Below are positions 1-5,164 of a stretch of DNA of 21,312 nt, one piece after another. The notes under the pieces are model-generated. The model was not told the DNA's origin. It worked only from the letters and a program-made list of their open reading frames with translations, and did not search any database. The translations under genes were made by a program, and so were the position numbers. The DNA is from a virus: positions 1 to 21,312 of the IMG/VR virus record IMGVR_UViG_3300042197_004513; one strand, given 5' to 3'. Positions within the stretch are counted from its first letter, which is position 1, and each line of letters starts with the position of its first letter.

Positions 1-191
1 CACAAGGCCAACAACCACAAGGCCAACAACCACAGGGTCAACAACCACAAGGCCAACAACCACAAGGCCAACAACCACAAGGCCAACAACCACAAGGCCA
101 ACAACCACAAGGCCAACAACCACAAGGCCAACAACCACAAGGCCAACAACCACAAGGTCAACAACCACAAGGTCAACAACCACAACCATCT
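1..191. repeat. 15-bp tandem repeat encoding QGQQP
   Basis: Twelve consecutive 15-bp units of the form CACAAGGCCAACAAC plus a partial thirteenth unit run from the window edge. Nine units are identical. The third reads CACAGGGTCAACAAC, and the eleventh and twelfth carry GGTC instead of GGCC; these changes are synonymous. Because the unit length is a multiple of three, copy number can change without breaking the frame. The array probably extends to the left of the window. Confidence 0.95.
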
Positions 192-446
192 ATGATGGAC
201 AAATTAAGTCAATGGCAACAAGATCAACAGAATCAACAGAAAGCAGAAAAGCAAAAACAAACACAGGCAGATAATTTTGATTCTGGAGGTGGCAGCTACG
301 ATCCTGATAATTCAAGAAGCACGAAAGATGAAAATAATTATATCAAAGGTTATTTGCATTCAGAGCAAAGTAATTCAGAAAATAAAGTTTTTTTAGAATC
401 AATCCTTGGTAAAGTAAGGAATACAAAAAAGACTTGGCTTAATTAA
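3..446 (+). CDS. Gln/Pro/Gly-rich repeat protein, 3' part of gene (5' end outside window)
   Basis: The reading frame is open from the left edge of the window, so the true start is not visible. The first 60 or so residues are a tandem pentapeptide repeat, QGQQP, followed by a hydrophilic tail that is rich in Gln, Asn and Ser, beginning SMMDKLSQWQQ and ending KKTWLN. No catalytic or membrane motif is seen. An internal ATG at 192 exists, but the repeat upstream is in frame and uninterrupted, so 192 is unlikely to be the real start. Such low-complexity segments in phage proteins often act as flexible linkers in virion proteins, but that is inference here. Function unknown. The gene ends against a hairpin shared with the convergent gene on the minus strand. 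Confidence 0.75.
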   Translation, partial: QGQQPQGQQPQGQQPQGQQPQGQQPQGQQPQGQQPQGQQPQGQQPQGQQPQGQQPQGQQPQPSMMDKLSQWQQDQQNQQKAEKQKQTQADNFDSGGGSYDPDNSRSTKDENNYIKGYLHSEQSNSENKVFLESILGKVRNTKKTWLN

Positions 447-473
447 AAAGGCTGGTTGGAAAACCAACCAGCC
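441..473 (-). terminator. Intrinsic terminator for the minus-strand gene ending at 532
   Basis: A perfect 10-bp stem, GGCTGGTTGG with CCAACCAGCC, encloses an AAAA loop (450-473). Read on the minus strand it is followed by a T tract (the complement of the A run at 445-449), as expected of a rho-independent terminator. Reading plus, there is no T tract after the stem, so it should act mainly on the minus strand. Confidence 0.75.
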
Positions 474-477
474 TAAT

Positions 478-533
478 GATCTTGCAACTGAAAAGGAAAT
501 CACCCCCCAACCGATAAAAGCAGTTGCAAGATC
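478..533. other. 13-bp perfect inverted repeat with 30-nt loop
   Basis: GATCTTGCAACTG at 478-490 is the exact reverse complement of 521-533. The 30-nt loop holds a run of six C (six G on the minus strand). The right arm abuts the stop codon of the minus-strand gene (532-534), so the structure would form in its 3' untranslated RNA just before the terminator hairpin at 450-473. Role unknown. Confidence 0.7.
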
Positions 534-834
534 AAATCCAACCTGTGCGAGTAGCAGTTTTGATATCCTCTACGCTTACCTTTCTGCCTATAAAGTCAGA
601 AACTGATTCAGCAAAGTGTCTTTCAATATCCTTTTGAACTTCTCGCAAAAAGTGTGGCCCCATTTTTGCAGCTTCCATCATGGTGTTCAAATCAACAGTC
701 CAATCAAGAAGCTCTCCTCCTATAAATATTGCGTTTTCCAAGCCTCCTCCCTTTGCAGGACGAGTTCTCACCTCAAAACGCTTTAAGCCCAATTCCTCTG
801 GATTAAATTTTTCTGGTAAAGTTTCTTCTGACAT
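532..834 (-). CDS. Small conserved-looking phage protein, function unknown
   Basis: The reading frame extends to 882, but the ATG at 834 is preferred: it has a GGTGA ribosome-binding sequence about 6 nt upstream, and the upstream extension (MLDCYIILHYFILVKL) looks like translated AT-rich leader. The resulting 100-residue protein starts MSEETLPEKF and is soluble and mixed alpha/beta in composition. A glycine-rich turn (PAKGGGLENAIFIGGELLDW) occupies about residues 25-45, and the C-terminal half is helical and charged (FLREVQKDIERHFAESVSDF). No family is recognised. It is convergent with the repeat protein gene and divergent from the SWIM protein gene at 913. Confidence 0.7.
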   Translation of the reverse strand: MSEETLPEKFNPEELGLKRFEVRTRPAKGGGLENAIFIGGELLDWTVDLNTMMEAAKMGPHFLREVQKDIERHFAESVSDFIGRKVSVEDIKTATRTGWI

Positions 835-912
835 TAATTTCACCAAAATAAAATAGTGCAAGATAATATAGCAATCTAACAAAAATAAATAAATTTTTGT
901 GTAAATATAAAC

Positions 913-1446
913 ATGAAGTTCTATACTTGGCTAGACTTGAATGAATCAAATATAAGAGACTTGTACAGAAGCACAGTCAACGCTTTTCCAAGAACAAGGA
1001 AAAGACAACATTCTGTTCACGAAATATCTCTCACAGCATTAAATTTTGTGCCTTATCAAGGAGTAAGAACTTTATTTGTTAAAGGTTCTGCATACAATGA
1101 CGAGAAAGGAACTGCATATAATCCTATGATTTTGTTTAAAAATGTCAAATATCATAGCACAAGAGAAAAGAATTTGGCCGAGATTGTCGCAAGCAATGGA
1201 AGAAATTACTTTCTTGAAAAACTGAAATTGCAGCAGGATGTTGTTCTGCGTTGCAATTGTCAGGACTTTTACTGGCGTTTTAATTACGAAGACTATAAAG
1301 ATAGGTCTTTGTATGGAACTCTCAGAAGAAAGTATGAAGCGAAGTTTGATCCCGGTTCGACAAATCCATTGGAATTGCCGGGTATGTGCAAGCACCTCAT
1401 TAAACTTGCACAATCTCTCAATGACTTTGACATTCTGGAGGGTTGA
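913..1446 (+). CDS. SWIM-type zinc-finger protein
   Basis: The 177-residue protein carries a SWIM zinc-binding signature, CxCx(n)CxH: C114 and C116 (RCNCQDFYWRF), then C159 and H161 (GMCKHLIKL). The order and the hydrophobic context of the last pair are typical of SWIM domains, which in other proteins mediate DNA or protein binding. The 42-residue spacing between the two halves is long and contains a Tyr/Arg-rich segment, a layout also remembered from hypothetical proteins of marine T4-like phages. The N-terminus, MKFYTWLDLNES, resembles the capsid-targeting propeptides of T4 internal proteins (LNE followed by S fits the L-x-E cleavage rule), so it may be a virion protein. It overlaps the next gene by one base (TGATG). 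Confidence 0.75.
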   Translation: MKFYTWLDLNESNIRDLYRSTVNAFPRTRKRQHSVHEISLTALNFVPYQGVRTLFVKGSAYNDEKGTAYNPMILFKNVKYHSTREKNLAEIVASNGRNYFLEKLKLQQDVVLRCNCQDFYWRFNYEDYKDRSLYGTLRRKYEAKFDPGSTNPLELPGMCKHLIKLAQSLNDFDILEG

Positions 1447-2009
1447 TGGAAAAGGATTTTGAAAAACTCGTCAAAACAATCAACAAATTTCAAGGAATAA
1501 CACTCATAGACACAAGCACAGATCATTCTTGGATTCATTTTAAACTAGACAATGAATCAACTCTGACTGTTCTTTCCGTGCAAATTACTGATATCAAGGA
1601 ACACTATCCTTGTAACTTTCTTGTTTTATCAAACCAACATGATCCAAAAGACTTTTCTTACCAAATTGTAATAGAACACATTAAAAAACATGAAACAATC
1701 AAAATGCTTCAAAAAAAGCTCCAAAATGTAATAGAAAGCAATGGCGATTTGACAAAGGCAAAACAAAAAGAACTTGGATTGCCTGATATGTCATTGCTAA
1801 CAATAAGACAAATGGCATCAGAACTCAAAAAAAGAGATGGACTTGTTTTTGCTCTTGTATGGATCGAAAATGCAGAAAGAGACAACATAGCAATAGAAGG
1901 AAGTGGAAATCCAACACAACTTGTTGGTCTGCTCAACAGAGGCGCTCATATGGCCATAGAATGGGCAGATAAAAATATCAAGTTTTTTAAACCTAAAGAT
2001 GAAGACTAA
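1446..2009 (+). CDS. Unknown protein translationally coupled to the SWIM protein
   Basis: The ATG at 1446 shares its A with the TGA stop of the preceding gene. A GGAGGG ribosome-binding site lies just upstream inside the end of that gene, so coupled translation is likely. A TTG at 1443 is in frame but less likely as the start. The 187-residue protein has an N-terminal alpha/beta part, a Lys-rich helix near residues 95-120, and a C-terminal part (TIRQMASELKKRDGLVFALV, then IAIEGSGNPTQLVGLLNRG, ending in acidic KPKDED) that looks well structured and conserved. I do not recognise its family. Its neighbour suggests a joint role with the SWIM protein. Confidence 0.8.
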   Translation: MEKDFEKLVKTINKFQGITLIDTSTDHSWIHFKLDNESTLTVLSVQITDIKEHYPCNFLVLSNQHDPKDFSYQIVIEHIKKHETIKMLQKKLQNVIESNGDLTKAKQKELGLPDMSLLTIRQMASELKKRDGLVFALVWIENAERDNIAIEGSGNPTQLVGLLNRGAHMAIEWADKNIKFFKPKDED

Positions 2010-2338
2010 GAATTTCCTATCTTGACAACAATATAGTGAATAACATCATTACTTCCAGCAGTAACTTGGAATCTCCATATATTAGTGCCAGAAACAGGCG
2101 ATAGGGCATTTGAAATGTAAGGATGGACAGGAGAGTTATTTGTCAAAATAACGCAGTAATCGCTAACCATTCCAATCTGTGAGGGAATGCAAATATAATC
2201 AGATGTGCCTGAAAGGGTTACTATTCCAGAAGCTACTGTTTTAGGGCCAATTAAAGAAGAAACACCAAGGGGCAACTTCCCCTTGGTGTTTCTGTTTGCG
2301 ATTCCCGGCCCTGTACCTTCTGAGGTCGTAGCCCCCAT
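2006..2338 (-). CDS. MGAT-tagged virion-type protein (short form)
   Basis: The 110-residue protein begins MGATTSEGTGPG, a tag nearly identical to those of the genes starting at 2898 and 16654. After a short linker (residues 13-30) comes a Thr/Ser/Val-rich beta-strand region (VASGIVTLSGTSDYICIP and onward) ending IVVKIGNS, consistent with a small beta-sandwich. This resembles decoration or fibre proteins of T4-like phages, but no named family is certain. The start has an AAGGATAATT ribosome-binding stretch. It lies 8 bp downstream of the longer tagged gene and is probably cotranscribed from its late promoters. The 3' end overlaps the convergent gene by 4 bp. A 15-bp hairpin lies inside its linker-coding part. 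Confidence 0.8.
   Translation of the reverse strand: MGATTSEGTGPGIANRNTKGKLPLGVSSLIGPKTVASGIVTLSGTSDYICIPSQIGMVSDYCVILTNNSPVHPYISNALSPVSGTNIWRFQVTAGSNDVIHYIVVKIGNS
2258..2293. other. 15-bp perfect hairpin inside a coding region
   Basis: A 15-bp inverted repeat (AGAAACACCAAGGGG and its complement) surrounds a 6-nt loop within codons about 16-27 of the short MGAT-tagged gene. It encodes the linker RNTKGKLPLGVS between the tag and the beta domain. It looks like an intrinsic terminator stem, and on the minus strand it is followed by a T-rich but interrupted stretch. It is unusually stable for an internal coding hairpin. Confidence 0.8.
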
Positions 2339-2346
2339 AATTATCC

Positions 2347-2898
2347 TTAGACAGTTGCGCTGAATGGAGTGGCTTCAGCAGCAGTTGCCTGTGTCAAGGC
2401 ATTAACAAGGAATATGTTGCCACCAATGTCGATCAACTGAAGATAGTCACCAGCATAACCGCCAGTTGTCCCGCCATTCAAGGTGATTGTGTCATCGCCA
2501 GCAGCAACCTCGAAACCAAGAACAGTATTGCCACCATCTTGGCAAACAAAAGCACGACCAACCATGCTATCGCTTGTATTTGCAACCTTGACGATATCAT
2601 CGTTGGAAGTTACAGATGTGCCAACAACAATTGTATAAACATCGCCATTGCCAACTGAAGCTGGAAGAGTAACAGTTACGCCAGCAGCACGATTCAAAAC
2701 AATAATCTTGCCTGCATGGTCGGCAGCAGTCAAGGTAACTGTACTTGCAGTAACGCTAAGAATCTTTTTTTGTCCTGAAAGTGAATCAAGAACAGAGTCA
2801 GGCCCAAGATTTACAGACTTGACGCTACCATTGAAAATCAATGGCTTGATATTTGAAGCAGAACCGGGTCCGGTTCCTTGTGAAGTTGTAGCACCCAT
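2347..2898 (-). CDS. MGAT-tagged virion beta-structure protein
   Basis: The 183-residue protein opens with MGATTSQGTGPGSA and continues as a glycine, threonine and valine-rich beta protein with repeated strand-turn patterns: VTLTAADHAGKIIVLNRAAG, then TVTLPASVGNGDVYTIVVG, TITLNGGTTGGYAGDYLQL, ending ATPFSATV. This pattern is familiar from structural proteins of cyanophages and other T4-like phages, often annotated as virion structural or decoration proteins; that link is from memory. A ribosome-binding site (AAGGAGAC) precedes the ATG and two late-promoter octamers lie upstream. It is expected to be made late and to be part of the particle, most likely on the capsid or as a fibre component. 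Confidence 0.85.
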   Translation of the reverse strand: MGATTSQGTGPGSASNIKPLIFNGSVKSVNLGPDSVLDSLSGQKKILSVTASTVTLTAADHAGKIIVLNRAAGVTVTLPASVGNGDVYTIVVGTSVTSNDDIVKVANTSDSMVGRAFVCQDGGNTVLGFEVAAGDDTITLNGGTTGGYAGDYLQLIDIGGNIFLVNALTQATAAEATPFSATV

Positions 2899-2928
2899 TG
2901 TAGTCTCCTTATAAAAAACAATACATCT

Positions 2929-2936
2929 TATTTATG
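2929..2936 (-). promoter_or_regulatory. T4-type late promoter element CATAAATA
   Basis: On the minus strand this octamer lies 31 nt upstream of the ATG at 2898, followed by an A/T-rich leader and a GGAG ribosome-binding site. It differs from the T4 late consensus TATAAATA by one base. The spacing leaves a leader of about 25 nt. Confidence 0.6.
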
Positions 2937-2952
2937 AGATCAAAAATATTTT

Positions 2953-2960
2953 TATTTATA
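2953..2960 (-). promoter_or_regulatory. T4-type late promoter element TATAAATA
   Basis: An exact match to the late consensus on the minus strand, 24 bp upstream of the CATAAATA element. The two could act as tandem late promoters for the MGAT-tagged genes at 2898 and 2338. The intergenic space up to 3016 otherwise holds only the leader of the divergent gene. Confidence 0.55.
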
Positions 2961-3016
2961 GAAAAAACATATTTGGGAAAAATCTTGCGAAAAAATATAT
3001 AGATTAGAGGAATAAC

Positions 3017-3589
3017 ATGACATATCAATCTGGCCCTCAACTCAAGGATTCACAAAAACAAACCCTATATGGCACAATATTGGGAGGTTCTTCGATTATC
3101 AGGCCAGAAAGAGGCAAAAATTGTTATTTGGCCATGAGAGATAGCAATAAAACTTGGCTTGATTACAAAATAGAAGTGATGTCTGACTTTTTCAAGCTGG
3201 ATGGCCAAACAGTAAAACAAGACAAGAAAACATTCAGGTGTTACAGCATAGCTTATCCTGTTTTCAATGATGTATACAGAATATTCTATAAAGAAGGCAA
3301 AAAAATAGTCACAAAAGAAATTTTAGACATACTTTCAGATGAGGCGTGGATGACATGGTTTTTAGATGCTGGCAAAAAGACCAAAAGAAAGGCATATTTG
3401 AGAACACAAAAGTTTGGAAAGGAAGGAAGCGAAATAATAGCATCTTATTTTAATTCATTGGATTGTGATTGCGAAGTTGCCATAAACAGAAATAAAAGCG
3501 AAATAGTTTTTACAAATAAAGGCGCATTTGAATTGTTGAAATATGTTGCTCCCAAAATACCTCCTTGTATGCTGAATTTCATGGACTAA
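3017..3589 (+). CDS. LAGLIDADG-family (PF03161-type) protein lacking catalytic acids
   Basis: The 190-residue protein follows the LAGLIDADG DNA endonuclease layout end to end. A first motif sits at residues 17-26 (LYGTILGGSS), followed by the basic beta strands (YLAMRDSNKTWLDYK). A central block (YPVFNDVYRIFYKEGKKIV) leads to a second motif at 111-119 (WMTWFLDAG), and a final segment reads FELLKYVAPKIPPCMLNF. Active members carry an Asp before the Gly in both motifs (GDG and DDG). Here these positions read GGS and DAG, so both metal-binding acids are missing. It is therefore probably not a nuclease and may be a DNA-binding protein. It is preceded by GAGGAATAAC as ribosome-binding site. It stands alone between virion genes, not inside an intron. 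Confidence 0.8.
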   Translation: MTYQSGPQLKDSQKQTLYGTILGGSSIIRPERGKNCYLAMRDSNKTWLDYKIEVMSDFFKLDGQTVKQDKKTFRCYSIAYPVFNDVYRIFYKEGKKIVTKEILDILSDEAWMTWFLDAGKKTKRKAYLRTQKFGKEGSEIIASYFNSLDCDCEVAINRNKSEIVFTNKGAFELLKYVAPKIPPCMLNFMD

Positions 3590-3611
3590 TGATACATTTG
3601 CACAATCCCAA

Positions 3612-3854
3612 TCATTGTTTTGGTGGAGGGGCTGCTGGAGCAGAACCACCACCTCCCCCTCCTTCACATGGGCCAGCACCACCTCCTTGACCACATAGCT
3701 TTGTTTCTCCTGCTAATGATCGAGGTGTAGGGTCTTTGGGACTTGGTCTTGGTTTTTGAGGAGCATTATCTCTTGGGCCGGGCTTAAAAGGATGTCCTTT
3801 TCCCTTGCTGGAATACATCTCTTCTAAATTCGTCAACCAACTTTTGAAATTCAT
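3612..3854 (-). CDS. Pro/Gly-rich low-complexity protein
   Basis: The protein has about 80 residues from the ATG at 3854 (MNFKSWLTNLEEMY). An in-frame ATG at 3878 would add eight residues, and neither has a clear ribosome-binding site. I favour 3854 because MNFKSWL matches the N-terminal pattern M-x-F-x-x-W/Y-L seen on other genes here. After about 20 ordered residues the chain is disordered: Pro/Lys-rich, then a Gly run (GPCEGGGGGGS) and a Pro/Ala end. Two Cys lie in the Gly-rich part. The composition suggests a flexible internal or structural protein. Function unknown. Confidence 0.55.
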   Translation of the reverse strand: MNFKSWLTNLEEMYSSKGKGHPFKPGPRDNAPQKPRPSPKDPTPRSLAGETKLCGQGGGAGPCEGGGGGGSAPAAPPPKQ

Positions 3855-3875
3855 GTAGTATTTATGCTGATTTGT

Positions 3876-3883
3876 CATAAATA
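3876..3883 (+). promoter_or_regulatory. Late promoter element CATAAATA
   Basis: This octamer is 27 nt upstream of the ATG at 3911 and is followed by a leader with an AAAGGAATAG ribosome-binding site. It matches the CATAAATA variant found upstream of the MGAT-tagged gene. Confidence 0.55.
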
Positions 3884-3910
3884 TATCAGTCTTTTAGAAA
3901 AGGAATAGAA

Positions 3911-4486
3911 ATGTCAGAATCATTCGCAGAATATTTCTCAAATAGAGACGATCAATATCTATTTGAACAAACAGATATACCCATGAAACTTTTAAGAGAA
4001 TCGTATATCAGCGAAAGACTTCAATATCATCTTGAAAATAATTTGTCACTCTCAAACACAGCTTATCGTTATGGAAGCGAATCATATTATGCTCTTGTTA
4101 ATGAAGTTCGTGACCTTTATCACAAAGGACTTATTGAGATCAATGCCCATGACAAGTTTTTTATTGATTCTGAACTAGGACTAGAAGCAGTTTACCATGG
4201 AAAAACTGTTAAACTAGACAGTCCTATGCGATCATCTGGCCCAAAGAAATATCAAGTTTTTGTGAACTCAGGTAGGAAAAACGCAAGCGGTGAAACAATT
4301 GCCAAGAAAGTTACTTTTGGAGACAGAAGCCTAAGCGTAAAAAATTACTCTGATGCAAGAAGAAAGTCATTCTTGGCAAGACATAAATGTAGCGAAAAGA
4401 AAGACAGAACAACACCGGGATACTGGAGTTGTAATGTTGGTCGTTACGCAAAAAAACTTGGACTTACTTCTTCTAAGAGATGGTAG
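3911..4486 (+). CDS. Phage protein with FLARHKC...GYWSC motif
   Basis: The 191-residue protein has a helical N-terminal half and a C-terminal module at about residues 133-174: KVTFGDRSLSVKN, RRKSFLARHKC, then TTPGYWSC. I recall this conserved module from many phage proteins of unknown role in marine and freshwater myoviruses, often in structural gene regions. The two Cys (160 and 174) with His158 could bind metal, but this is not established. The start ESFAEYFS resembles the SFLEYLS start of the flavoprotein at 5165 and may be a capsid-targeting peptide, although no L-x-E cleavage site is obvious. It has a good ribosome-binding site and a late promoter. It overlaps the cupin gene by 7 bp. Confidence 0.8.
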   Translation: MSESFAEYFSNRDDQYLFEQTDIPMKLLRESYISERLQYHLENNLSLSNTAYRYGSESYYALVNEVRDLYHKGLIEINAHDKFFIDSELGLEAVYHGKTVKLDSPMRSSGPKKYQVFVNSGRKNASGETIAKKVTFGDRSLSVKNYSDARRKSFLARHKCSEKKDRTTPGYWSCNVGRYAKKLGLTSSKRW

Positions 4487-4782
4487 AAAATAATCACATT
4501 CCAGCACAACAAGAAATTAAGGATGGTTTCATCTACAGAACTTTTTATCAAGATGTCAATCCAGAAGAACTAGTTTGGCATTGGGATGAAAATGACAGAT
4601 ATGTTCTTGTCTTAAATGAAAGCGATTGGAAATATCAAGAAGATAATCAATTTCCTATTTTGTTAAAGAAAAATACTGAATTATTCATAAAGGCAGGACA
4701 ATGGCATCGAGTAATTAAAGGCAAAACAAACTTAGAGTTGAAAATAAAAGAAAAACCCCCTGAAAACAATCAGGGGGCCTAA
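4480..4782 (+). CDS. Small cupin-like protein
   Basis: The 100-residue protein looks like a single small cupin barrel. There is an acidic/aromatic segment at residues 31-40 (LVWHWDENDR), a middle strand (WKYQEDNQFPILL) and a second cupin-like box GQWHRVIKG at 73-81, preceded by ELFIKAG as in cupins where a proline or alanine turn precedes G-x-W/E-H. Similar small proteins with the phrase WHWDE...GQWHRV occur in marine phages and bacteria. The substrate is unknown. His34 and His77 are possible metal ligands. It overlaps the stop of the upstream gene by 7 bp, so it is coupled to it. Its last codons form one side of a terminator hairpin. Confidence 0.75.
   Translation: MVENNHIPAQQEIKDGFIYRTFYQDVNPEELVWHWDENDRYVLVLNESDWKYQEDNQFPILLKKNTELFIKAGQWHRVIKGKTNLELKIKEKPPENNQGA
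4756..4777. terminator. Intrinsic terminator at convergent gene ends
   Basis: An 8-bp stem, CCCCCTGA with TCAGGGGG, encloses a 6-nt loop. On the minus strand it is followed by a long T-rich tract (complement of the A-rich stretch at 4741-4755), making it a good terminator for the exported-protein gene. On the plus strand only a mixed A/T run follows. It lies within the last codons of the cupin gene. Confidence 0.7.
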
Positions 4783-4800
4783 ATTAATTTAATTGAAAAG

Positions 4801-5058
4801 TTACTGTTGGGGAGCAGGAACTTTCTTTCCTGACTTAACAGGAGTAGGAGCCTTAGGTTCTGGAGCCTTAACAGGAGTAGGGGCCTCAACCTTCTTTTCC
4901 GAAGGCTTTGCTTCTACCTTGGTGTCAGAACCAGATTTGGTCTGACAAGAAGAGCAACATCCGTTAGTGCAACGAACCTTCTTCTTGAAAATGCCAGCAT
5001 TGGCATCAGCACCCAAAAAACTGCAAGCAACAACAGCCAAAAACAAAATCTTCTTCAT
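4801..5058 (-). CDS. Exported Cys-rich protein with Pro/Lys/Ala repeats
   Basis: The ATG at 5058 is chosen because a GGAG ribosome-binding site lies 8 nt upstream. An in-frame ATG at 5076 lacks one. The 85-residue protein starts MKKILFLAVVACSFLGADANA, a classical signal peptide with a likely cleavage after ANA. VVAC at residues 9-12 also fits a lipobox loosely, so a lipoprotein is possible. A metal-site-like cluster (CTNGCCSSC) follows, then repeats of APTPVK / APEPK. An exported protein is unusual in a phage and suggests action at the host envelope. Function unknown. Confidence 0.8.
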   Translation of the reverse strand: MKKILFLAVVACSFLGADANAGIFKKKVRCTNGCCSSCQTKSGSDTKVEAKPSEKKVEAPTPVKAPEPKAPTPVKSGKKVPAPQQ

Positions 5059-5071
5059 AGCTATTCTCCAG

Positions 5072-5087
5072 CGCACACTTTTGTGCG
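5072..5087. other. Short hairpin in the leader of the exported-protein gene
   Basis: CGCACA and TGTGCG form a 6-bp stem with a 4-nt loop. On the minus strand the stem ends directly next to the GGAG ribosome-binding site for the ATG at 5058, where it could protect the leader or position the ribosome. Confidence 0.5.
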
Positions 5088-5164
5088 TATATCAAATACT
5101 AATGTAATTTCAATGGAAGTCAAGACAAGAAACTATATATTCATGTACAAACAACTAGGAAAAA

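Noticed and set aside
1-191. CRISPR-like array of short repeats
   Set aside because: The 15-bp units are directly adjacent without spacers, and translate in frame as QGQQP.
720-727. TATAAATA-like octamer at the 532-834 gene
   Set aside because: It lies within the coding region with no gene start at a suitable distance downstream on the plus strand.
1345-1370. A GGTTCGA sequence as the T-loop of a tRNA
   Set aside because: It lies in the SWIM protein coding sequence and no acceptor or anticodon stem can be formed around it.
1072-1413. Minus-strand frame opposite the SWIM protein gene
   Set aside because: The plus-strand protein has zinc-finger residues and a coupled neighbour; the antisense frame has neither start signal nor family features.
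2648-2914. A plus-strand reading frame antisense to the MGAT-tagged gene
   Set aside because: It is a shadow of the tagged gene with no ribosome-binding site and no recognisable protein features.
3017-3589. An intron or intein carrying the LAGLIDADG domain
   Set aside because: The frame is a free-standing gene with its own start and stop; flanking genes are intact and on the opposite strand, and no splice-site motifs are seen.
3859-3866. CATAAATA on the minus strand near the Pro/Gly-rich gene
   Set aside because: It is only 5 nt from the ATG at 3854, leaving no room for a leader; a similar case at 12543-12550 is rejected for the same reason.
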